This document shows positions 56,167 through 64,000 of a stretch of DNA of 64,000 bases, one piece after another. This DNA is from Ischnura elegans (taxonomy: Eukaryota; Arthropoda; Insecta; Odonata; Coenagrionidae): contig NC_060253.1 of assembly GCF_921293095.1 (NCBI RefSeq), positions 81,505,992 to 81,569,991 of the forward strand, written 5' to 3'. The position numbers were made by a program, and so were the translations under genes. Below the pieces are notes generated by a model that was given only the letters and a program-made list of their open reading frames with translations, ran no database searches and had not been told where the DNA came from. How positions within the stretch are numbered: the first letter of the stretch is position 1; each line of letters opens with the position of its first letter.

Positions 56167-56308
56167 CCCTTTCACTTCTGTGAACATACCTGGTACGTTC
56201 GCATGGCAGGCTGCTGTGAACGTACCTTTTCTTCCCGCCTGCCATGTACTTAGCACTTTCAGTGCATGTGACAGGTAGGTTTCCATAGATTGCACCGCAG
56301 TGAAAGGG
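56167..56308. mobile_element. 142-bp relative of the 49626 MITE
   Basis: Ends CCCTTTCACTTCTGTG and CGCAGTGAAAGGG, flanked by TTAG/TTAA. It shares GTGAACGTACCTTTTCTTCC and TGCATGTGACAGGTAGG-like blocks with 49626-49731. Confidence 0.6.
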
Positions 56309-57170
56309 TTAAAGATGCAATTTCAGCTCAAGCTCCTCAAATGGCAATGACTCAAGTGCAGGAGTCAAAACAGATTCATTGAAAAGTTAAGACTCCTTGA
56401 GTTCCTCCAGCATGTACTACATGCTCACTCAAACTCTGTTAATGGATATTGAGCATGAAGTTCTACTGTAGTGACATTTTTTGCTGACTACTTCCTCCAC
56501 CTATCTGTCTCTGGTCAACAAGTTTGGTGTCAGTTTCAAATTGCAACAGCGCGATGGCATTCCTATCATATAAAACCCTAGACTTGCAGTCAGTTCAGTC
56601 CACCACAGAGAAGAGGTCATGGACCATTTCCAACGCTGGTCAAACTTGCAATATGAAAAATGTTTTTAGTATCTGGAGATACTAAATGATAAATGGCTTC
56701 TTATTGGGTGTTTGATGCTCTACCTCCACCCTTATGAACAAGAGATGCGCTGAAGCTCCTCACAAAAGGATGAATCTCAAATACTTACGTTAGATTACTA
56801 TCGCAAGGCTCACATGCTGATGGGTCTTCGTAAGATTATTCACGATGAGGTGAAAATTCAAATTTCATCTCAGCTTCAACTATGCGCGAAATCCTGTTAG
56901 ACGGATGATTTCCTCTGTAAATGAGACACTCTGTTCCACCTTAACTACGTATAAATTCACTTTGCATAAGTTTACCCACCGATATTTGTACCTTTAAGTT
57001 ACTTCTTACCTCAGAGGAAATCTCCGAGCTCGTTTGAGGTCGCGCCGAAAAACAAAAAACATACGAATAGCACAGTAAACAAAATAACAACTCTATTGCA
57101 GTGGGGCGCAATATATGATATCAAGTGGCTGTAAATATAAACACGCTATTGCTTTCATAGGATCAATGAA

Positions 57171-57325
57171 ATGGAGAGTTGGGATGGTTGTGATACACTC
57201 GTTGTTAAACATATGCCTAACGTTCTTACAGACTTTGAGAAGGAAGCTTTCTTGAGACATTTTGGTGCCTCAAATGTGAAATGTGTCTCATCTCAGCTTA
57301 AAAAATATAACCTTGTATTTGCCAA
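57171..57325 (+). CDS. RNPC3: RNPC3 exon 1 (RRM1 first half)
   Basis: MESWDGCDTLVVKHMP (RNP2-like strand) to YNLVFA, split before Lys by a GTAAGT donor. The ATG at 57171 is chosen because it opens the RRM frame; the ATG at 57166 is in another frame. Confidence 0.9.
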
Positions 57326-60300
57326 GTAAGTAGCTTTGAAAATGATTCAATGAGGTACTTCGTTTCTTTATTGTCTATTATTTGGTGTGAATTTCCAGGT
57401 TTTCGTCCCACAATGCCGCGAAAACTGCTTTGTGTAGGCTGCATCAAGTAGAAGTCTTAGGCATCCCTTTGTGTGTGGAATACGCTCGGAAAAAGGAAGA
57501 CTTCGAAGATTCAATAGCTAAATGTGCCGCGTGAGTTTGTGGATAGATATACATAGTCTAGCACTCATTTTCTTCTCTGAAGCCGCTCTTAAATAGTCTT
57601 TTTATATTCTAGAGACAAAGAAAAGAGTACATTAAAGAAGAAGCATAAGGACTTCGTGCATAAATTGAACGCCTGGCATCATTCATTGCAGCCTTCCCGT
57701 CCACCTCCTCACCACCTGCGTTATGAGTATCCTGCGGTATCATTGAATGCTTTGACAAACATTTGCCGTGCAATTGCAACAGTGCCGAGGCTTTACACAC
57801 AGGTCCTTCATCTGATGAACAAAATGAATTTGCCTTGTCCGTTTGGTCCCTTGCTCTCGGAGCCTGAAATTTACATCGTGACGAAGCTGGAACGTGACCA
57901 TGTGGAAGAGGTATACCATATACTGCTAATAACGCAGCAGAGTATTTATGAAATTTCATATGTTTTCCGTATTGAATCATATGATTTTCATTGCATTCGA
58001 CGAGTGGAGTCGTCGTACGAAATTGATAACACTCTTTCACGTAAATTTTTAAAGAAGTATGCCTATAATATTTACTGAATATTCCAATACATCAGGCTTG
58101 AAACATTTTTGGACCCATATATTTATAGTTTTGACCAGTGGTGTAACTATGGGGGGTGGATGAGGGAGATATATCCCCCCACCCAAAGTCTCAGATAAAT
58201 GTAAAAAAATATTTAACTCTTAACCGGTGACGTGCTGTCTGAGAGACCGCTGCGTTTCTAATGAATATTTTGAAAATTAAGATTTCAAAATATCTATAAT
58301 TCTCATTAGCTTCATATTTTTGCATAACAAGGACATCCACTCTTTAAATTTAACGTTCCTTTTATTAATTTCTGTAAATTTGCAATTGAATTCGATTTGC
58401 GGTCTGTGAGAACGCATGTCACTTACTAAGAAATCAATAAAAGGAATAAGTGGGATAAATTTCATGGCTACTTACTACTTAGCCTTCCAAATTTAATATT
58501 TAAGGCCTTTTTTTAATCTCGCGAAATGTTGATACATAAATATAATAATTATAACTCAAGTGTTTTTTAAATCAGTTTTTTGATCTTGCTTCAAATCACA
58601 ATTTTTTATGACAAATTGGTTGGTATTGGGAGTGTAAAAGTTTTAATATAAGTTTTAGAAAAGTTAAGCATTCAAAGAAAAATTAAACAAAGCCAAGAAA
58701 ATGGCGTAGCAATTCTTTATGAATTTTTGATTTATTGCGGTCTCCCAGACCGCACGTCACTGGTTAAGGATTAAAACTATTGTTTAGTTTTGACATGTAA
58801 AAACTGCGTCTGCTTAAAGTTAAAGATCATTTATTGATATAATGGCAGTGAGATCAAAAGGATGTAAAATGTATTTACAGGCATATCATTTTTTTTAATA
58901 TTTCCCAGACCCCATTGCTGGGGGTGGGGTGTCACCCCCCTCGACCCCACATCCCCCACCAAAGCATATTCCTGCGTATTACTGGTTTTTGCCACTACTG
59001 CTTTTTACGCAATCATTTGGTGTTATTTTTGTTCTATTCGAAATACAAGTTTTCTCTGACTAAATTCCAACAAAATTTTGCTTTTATAATATAAAATCTT
59101 TGTGTATAATGTAATCTCACCAGCATGCCATTCCTTCATCACTGTAATTTACTCACGAAAATATTCTCAAGTAATAATCGCTGTGTTATGGAACCATTTT
59201 ATCTCTGTAATTTTCAGTTTTAAAATTTCCTTAAGAGCTATAGCACCCAATTTCTCGCTAGCATGAAAGAATTTATATTTATTTCTGGACTTTTTTCAGC
59301 ATTGCTCGAATGAGTTAGGGAAGTCCCAATCATGGCTCACTTTACAGATTCATGTGATGTAGAAACTTTTACTTTGGTTTTACTGATTTGGGGAAACTAC
59401 CGTATGTTAATCAAAGGTTTGGCCCTCTCTTGTCAAGTAACTTCACTAACATCTACATTGAGCTAATTTCAACGTTGAGAAAAGGGTGTGATTCCAATGA
59501 CTTTGATGTTTTGGTCAATTTGCTTAGGTTATAGGTACTTTTCAAAGGCATGTTTTACGAATTTAATAACTTTTCTTTTTTCAATATCCACCTATTACGT
59601 CTTTTCATAGATAATAGTAATAATAATAATTTATTACTCCTACATTTTGTTTTTTACATCTTAATACAATGAAAAAAAAAGAGAAGGAGCTTTAGGTGGT
59701 CTCCAAGGTCATAGGACCAGAATTGAGCCACCATCAAGTAACAAAATGTATGCCAATAAACATATTAATGCAGTAAATTATACATTAGTGTTTTATGTAA
59801 ATAACATCAAAATAAATTTTCAACTATTTCTTGTGAGAAGAGCCAGTCTTTAGCAAGTCTCAACATGACATTTGTGGTTTTATTTTTTTTTAATTCTAGC
59901 GGGTAGTAAATGAAATAATTTTGGCCCCATGTAAATAAAACAGCGTTTATATAAAGTTAACTTGGGTCTATTTGCAACTATAAATGCCTCATTCCTTAAA
60001 TTATATTTGTATTTGTCACTTACACTCGGCATATTTCCACTTCTGGCAAAAAACAATTTAAGCACTTTGAATAAATACAAATGCCTTAGTGGCAACAATT
60101 TTAGGGCCACAAACAACAAGTGCTCATAGTAATTTGTAGACGGTATCACCCTAATTATTTTTTTTGCAAAACGAGATGTTTGAGTTTGTTCTCCATTTCC
60201 CATTTTCCTCAGTTGCCATTGAGAGAGACAGGGTCACCTTCAGATGATGAGGAATCAGAAATTGAGGGTGACCCACTGCTTCGAGACGATGTCATCCCCA

Positions 60301-63179
60301 CGCTGCCAGCCAAGAGGCCCTCAAAGAGAGTGCGCCGGGTGCCAGCAAAGCGATTTGCCATGCCCCCACCTGTTGCACCCAGAGCACTAACACACCAGAT
60401 GGAGGAGATGTTTGAGGGTGGAGGTGCGTTGGTGCAGTCCAAGAAGATTGAACTGAAGAGCATAGGACTTAGTGCTGGTGAAGCTAAAGCAGAGCTGGAG
60501 GAGAACCAGCCGGGTGGCTTTGGCATTGTGACCCCCGCAGAGAAGCCTCCAGCCACAGATGCACAAGGTTAGTTTCCAGAACTCAAATGCTTCTTCCCCA
60601 CAAGAAGAGCCAATACATAGGGGTCATACTGGTCAGGAGAGTCAGGGAAATACATTTCAGAATTGGAAATCATGGAAATGTCAGAGAAAAACTCCAGAGG
60701 CTCAGCAAAAACATGAAAATGGTAGTTTAATATGTGAAATGTTGTTGCCTTCATGCAGTAAGGTGAGTGATTAGTTGTACATATTGCAAAGAGAGCATCC
60801 CACGAAAAGAAAGATCTAAATACTCACTGCGGGAAAGTTAAGCATAGAAGCAAGGAAAACATTTATTAGAGCTTGCATTTGGAGTATGCTTGTCTACACA
60901 AGTAAGGCATGGACAACAACAGCTATGGAGACATCTAAGGTGAAGGGTTTTCAAAATGTGGTGCTAGAGAAAAATGATGTAGATCAAATGGATCGACCAG
61001 GCAAGTACATAATGAGGAAGTCCTAAGAATAGTGCGAGAGAATAAAAGCCTAGCGAAAACCTTGACAACAAGATGAGACAACTTAATCGGCCATATCTTG
61101 AGACATGATGGCCAGATGAAGACAATCGTCAAGGTACAAGTAGATGGCAAGAATGGACAAGGAATTTATTATTAATGTTATTATCTAGTGAAACGGTCAA
61201 TGTGCAGTAGGCCGGCCCTTATTTTTCAGAATTGCGAAAAGTTATGTTTTCCTAGTCTCAAAATGATCCAAATGAAGTTTATATTCACATGTTAAAATTT
61301 GGTTACTTTAAAATAACGGTAACCCATGTCCCAAGGGCCCTAAGTACTAAGGACCCTCAATTGAGTTTTTTGGAGCAGAAAAAGTGCTATCTCTATGTAA
61401 AACGTAAAAGTAAAGCCCTTCAGGGCTGATTTTCTGTTTGTATTATGACCCATCTCTAAGCGTTTAGGAGATATCGTCCCTCGTAATGCATATCCACCCC
61501 CCAGGATGCCACCCCGCACCAAGGCACCACTGAGGTACGGCCCACACCAACCTCCACCCCCTCTCCTCCCTAGTTAGTCCCTCCCTGGCTAGTCTCTTTT
61601 TAATAGCTTAGTCTCCTTTCCATTTATAACTAGATGGATGTATCCAGTGGCGGCACGTGCGTGTATGCATGTTAGCAAGTGCACACCCAAAGATGTATGA
61701 ATTTTAAAAGAAAACTATTCCTTTCTAATGAGAAGGATAAAAATCCTGTCTACATATGTAAGAAACATGAGCCTCTGAACGCTACAGCTATATCCTTATC
61801 GAATTCACCGCTCTACAATTGTGCGATCCTGTGGCATCGCGCCGGTCACAAATTCGGTCTATGCGATCACTTGAGGGTGCTCCGGCGGGACGAGATGTGT
61901 ACAGTTGAAATGAGTGATGGGAGCAGACTCAAAACGATGCGAGTGCACACGCGCATATTTTTGGTGAGTGACTCGCAGGTAGTGTAGTGGTGTAGCCGCC
62001 ACCTACACTACCTGCACCCAGGATCCTAGTCTGTCTGCAAAAGAGTCATCTGTATAGCCTTTTTCTACACTACTTCCTCATAGGGTGTAACTCATTTTGA
62101 AACGAAATAATTTGCATGTGCGAGGACTTCCGGAAAGTCTCCAGTGTCGTTGCTCTACTAGGATTCGTTGTTGACAATAACATTCAAAACACATTCAGTG
62201 AAACAAGTAAACTACTGAAAATTCTGGTGACAATTCCGATGACAACCAGTGAAGCAGAGACATGTTTTTCAACCCTTAAGCGTGTAAAAACATTGTTACG
62301 TAGCGCCATTTCTGCACATATTATTTCTATTCATGCAATTATAAGGGTAGAATGTACCAGTGATATGTTTTGCTTGCTATGTATTCTATTACGACGAAAT
62401 ATGATGCTCATGGATTAGGATTACATATCATAATATAATTAAATCATCCCATATCTGCCCTAATGCACACCCTAGATAAATTACCACCAGCCGCCACTGG
62501 ATGTATCTCTTCCCTGATATCTGGTCCCATATTAAATAGCCACTCCCACAATTTTTACAGCTTCTCTGGTGCCCAATTTGTGATTGAAGCTATTGAAGAT
62601 CATTCCTGGCACCTAAATAAACCAGATTTATTTAATTTGATTAAGATATCTATTATATTTAGGTGCTTGAATTTGTGATCATTTTTAAGTAACTTGATAA
62701 TTAATTGGAATTAAAGGCAACAGCATTTTAGACTAAACGAAAGTTCTATGAACTTCTCCTACCAATTTTACATACAGTATAGTTTTTTGTAAATTACTCT
62801 GAAAAGGGGATAGTCACAAGGACAAATACTGTACCTAAAACCTTTTGTTCCTTTGCTTATATTTTTGCTGTCTCAGAATGAGTACAACAACACAACTAGC
62901 TTCCAAGAGATCTATCATAAACTGAGCTGAGAAGCAACTATTTAATTGCCAATGTGCGGTAGCGAGCAACTCTTGGGTGATTAAATTGTTTAGTTGGCGG
63001 TGATTAAATTTGCCAGTGCGAGGGGGTCCTGAAGGTCAATCATTCGGGGCAGTAGTTATTGTTGTAAATAATTGAGCTCACTAAGTTTTTGTTTGTTCCA
63101 GGCGAAGCAGAGCAGAGTCCTGTCATCAAAGGCAGCATTACCCTGAAAGAGCTAAGGTCTAATAGGATTCCTGCGAAAG
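57171..63179 (+). CDS. RNPC3: RNPC3 / U11-U12 snRNP 65K protein, 5' part (runs past window end)
   Basis: The 65K protein bridges U11 and U12 snRNPs in the minor spliceosome through two RRMs. Five exons (57171-57325, 57399-57530, 57613-57910, 60213-60567, 63102-63179) join in phase to 339 codons (human 517). The first RRM is seen as DTLVVKHMPNVLTDFEKEAF, HFGASNVKCVSS, YNLVFAKF and LGIPLCVEYARKK. The family signature ALTNICRAIATVPRLYTQVL, then HLMNKMNLPCPFGP follows, then an acidic Ser block (SPSDDEESEIEGDP) and ITLKELRSNRIPAKG. The second RRM, which binds U12 snRNA in the family, must lie right of 64000. An out-of-frame ATG lies 5 nt upstream at 57166. Confidence 0.92.
57399..57530 (+). CDS. 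RNPC3: RNPC3 exon 2 (RRM1 second half)
   Basis: Reads KFSSHNAAKTALCRLHQVEV, then LGIPLCVEYARKKEDFED. Donor GTGAGT; phase 2 on both sides. Confidence 0.92.
57613..57910 (+). CDS. RNPC3: RNPC3 exon 3 (family signature)
   Basis: Reads from KEKSTLKKKHKDFVHKL to the highly conserved LYTQVLHLMNKMNLPCPFGP. The end at GAAGAG before GTATAC is inferred because it keeps phase 0 with exon 4. The frame stays open to 58078, but that part loses all family resemblance. Confidence 0.85.
58136..58986. mobile_element. Possible CAGTGGTGTAAC-type element hosting a nested insertion
   Basis: Left edge CAGTGGTGTAACTATGGGGG, right edge CGTATTACTGG preceded by CCCCTCGACCCCACATCCCC. Terminal similarity is partial. 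The TTAA element sits inside it. Confidence 0.35.
58224..58763. mobile_element. 540-bp TTAA-flanked MITE with 27-bp inverted ends
   Basis: TTAA on both sides (58220-58223, 58764-58767). The left end CCGGTGACGTGCTGTCTGAG continues AGACCGC; the right end is GCGGTCTCCCAGACCGCACG then TCACTGG. These are inverted repeats with few mismatches. The TTAA duplication fits piggyBac- or Kolobok-type mobilisation. Confidence 0.75.
59622..60203 (-). pseudogene. LINE C-terminal fragment
   Basis: The minus frame 60203-59880 reads LLPLRHLYLFKVLKLFF, RSGN, then YKRCFIYMGPKLFHLLPARI, a pattern typical of the end of insect non-LTR polyproteins. Downstream the element ends with AATAAATTATTATTATTA on the minus strand (59622-59640), like the relic in RFC1 intron 2. 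Confidence 0.65.
60213..60567 (+). CDS. RNPC3: RNPC3 exon 4 (linker)
   Basis: Reads LPLRETGSPSDDEESEIEGD, then basic KRPSKRVRRVPAKRF, ALTHQMEEMFEGG and GGFGIVTPAEKPP. Donor GTTAGT; phase 1 exit. Confidence 0.88.
60780..61170 (+). pseudogene. LINE reverse-transcriptase C-terminal remnant
   Basis: In broken plus-strand frames it reads VFKMWC, IKWIDQ, NEEVLRIVRENKSLAKTL, then RDNLIGHILRHDGQMKTIVK and DGKNGQG: the post-RT block (KWTDRVTNEEVL ... WIGHILRH) of many insect LINEs. Stops and frameshifts show it is dead. Confidence 0.7.
61645..62499 (+). mobile_element. hAT element relic with 8-bp TSD
   Basis: Ends CAGTGGCGGCACGTGCG and CCACCAGCCGCCACTG are inverted repeats. Both flanks carry the identical 8-mer GATGTATC (61637-61644 and 62500-62507). 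It contains a piece of a hAT transposase C-terminus at 62116-62418. The length of 855 bp shows a large internal deletion. Confidence 0.85.
62116..62418 (+). pseudogene. hAT transposase dimerisation-domain fragment
   Basis: Reads LLKILVTIPMTTSEAETCFS, then TLKRVKTLLRS, the conserved hAT C-terminal dimerisation motif (P-x-T-x-A-E-x-x-F-S-x-L-K). The catalytic part is missing. Confidence 0.8.
63102..63179 (+). CDS. RNPC3: RNPC3 exon 5
   Basis: Reads GEAEQSPVIKGSITLKELRS, then NRIPAKG, corresponding to the ISRRELEKxRI-like segment ahead of RRM2 in the family. 78 nt, donor GTAAGT. Confidence 0.85.
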
Positions 63180-64000
63180 GTAAGTTTTATTATGGTAGCA
63201 TTGCCCTAAGTGCGGGCTCGTTGCCTGGATTTTCATCAGCATGGTCTATCATGTCAGTATTTTAATAAATTATTCTGTACTTAAATGAAAATTTATGCTG
63301 TTACTCTATCTTTTGCTGTTGATTTGTTGGCCATGGGTAAGTAATAACAGCAAGTAGCTGAGAATTTGGCCATCTTCACTAGCTCTCTGCTAATTTTGCA
63401 CCAGAAGGGAAGCTAGTGGAATGGGTGAGTTATCATTGGAATAGAGAGCAATGTCAAATGGACTCAATGCCAGTTAAGTGTTGTCACATTAGTAGTACCT
63501 GTTATTTATATATAGTCTTAGTCAATTAAAACACCACACTCACCAGGCGAGCTTCTGTACAACTTGTGTACAAAATTTTAAAACTATCTTCCTTGGGTGT
63601 TTGACAAACATGAGCTAGGGAAAGAATTATACCGTGGCTAGAATGGAAGGAATGATGATGTCTTTATGTTCAAAGTAAGAACAGGGAATATCCCCATCCT
63701 TACTGTTGATTTTTTCAGGGTTGGTTTTTTTTGGAAGGTGTAGGTTTACAATTCAGGGTTTAGAAGAGATGCTATGATTTGTATCCCCTATTAAATCACA
63801 AAGAGGCTTTATATTTTGATTTCAACCCTCATGGAGACAAAAGACATTCCTGTGTGTCAGTGGTGTAGGTCCAGGGGGTCCGGACCCCCCCCCCCCCCCC
63901 CCCAACTCCCCAAAAAATTTAAGCATAATTACAACTTTGCTTTAGAAAATATGACAAAACATTAAAAAATCATGGATTTACAAAAGATTTCTTTAACAAA
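63180..64000 (+). other. RNPC3 intron 5 (incomplete)
   Basis: No exon is seen before the window end. The last 143 bp belong to a MITE. Confidence 0.6.
63858..64000. mobile_element. MITE related to 52473-52745, cut by window end
   Basis: Starts CAGTGGTGTAGGTCCAGG with GTCCGGACC and a long C run. It continues with AAATCATGGATTTACAAAAG and TTTCTTT, the inverted counterpart of 52617-52650. Confidence 0.6.

Larger units (their letters stand above)
51830..57170. other. Intergenic region NAA38-RNPC3
   Basis: Holds MITEs at 52473-52745, 53935-54755 and 56167-56308, and an 18-nt-class G run near 52517-52533. No protein gene or RNA gene is recognised. The final 200 bp must contain the RNPC3 promoter. 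Confidence 0.6.
57911..60212 (+). other. RNPC3 intron 3
   Basis: Contains the TTAA element 58224-58763 nested in a possible CAGTGG element, and a minus-strand LINE relic at 59622-60203. Confidence 0.7.
60568..63101 (+). other. RNPC3 intron 4
   Basis: Contains a LINE fragment (60780-61170) and a hAT relic (61645-62499). The rest is unremarkable. Confidence 0.7.

Noticed and set aside
57609-58040. 143-codon minus-strand frame
   Set aside because: It is the antisense shadow of RNPC3 exon 3.
57911-58078. Open frame continuing RNPC3 exon 3 to 58078
   Set aside because: Family resemblance stops at about 57890, a GTATAC donor at 57911 keeps phase with exon 4, and the extension has no similarity.
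60209-60556. 115-codon minus-strand frame
   Set aside because: Antisense shadow of RNPC3 exon 4.
13221-63179. U12-type introns in RFC1, NAA38 or RNPC3
   Set aside because: None of the donors found has the ATATCCTT/GTATCCTT pattern of minor introns.
1-64000. CRISPR array or bacterial operon
   Set aside because: No regularly spaced repeats or prokaryotic gene arrangement; all genes are spliced.

Overview
The window looks like a stretch of arthropod nuclear genome, most likely an insect. It is AT-rich, its genes are split by many GT-AG introns, and its intergenic and intronic DNA is full of DNA transposons (hAT, Tigger/pogo, TTAA-flanked, long-TIR) plus LINE and Penelope-like relics. I cannot name the species. 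No bacterial, organellar, CRISPR or rRNA sequence is visible.

Three conserved genes can be assembled exon by exon. (1) RFC1, the large subunit of replication factor C, lies on the minus strand from 51060 (ATG) down to 13221 (TGA). Nineteen exons join in frame to 1238 codons, with a PIP-like N-terminus, a BRCT domain, an AAA+ clamp-loader core and the RFC1 C-terminal domain. (2) NAA38 (LSMD1), the Sm-like auxiliary subunit of the NatC N-terminal acetyltransferase, lies on the plus strand at 51336-51829 in three exons. It is head to head with RFC1, with 275 bp between the two start codons. (3) RNPC3 (U11/U12-65K, minor spliceosome) starts at 57171 on the plus strand. Its first five exons are present and the gene runs off the right edge. 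These are housekeeping genes of DNA replication, protein N-acetylation and U12 splicing; nothing suggests one pathway.

Layout: 1-13220 is gene-poor DNA beyond the RFC1 3' end, with three copies of a 660-bp TIR element, a 1.67-kb hAT-type element and a 290-bp foldback palindrome. 13221-51060 is RFC1. Its introns hold a 4.2-kb transposon with 720-bp inverted arms and a partial transposase, two Tigger-type relics, a third unclassified element with Tigger-like ends, MITEs, tRNA-like/Penelope sequence and a LINE reverse-transcriptase relic. 51061-51335 is a shared promoter. 51830-57170 is intergenic with several MITEs. 57171-64000 is the 5' part of RNPC3, with LINE and hAT relics in its introns.

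The most notable gene-level observations are an in-frame tandem duplication of a 186-nt RFC1 exon (about 81% identical proteins), a 149-bp tandem duplication that copies the 3' splice site of RFC1 exon 15, and a likely GC-AG first intron in NAA38. I found no convincing new multi-gene system. The strongest candidate for a poorly described entity is the long-TIR transposon at 16958-21168.
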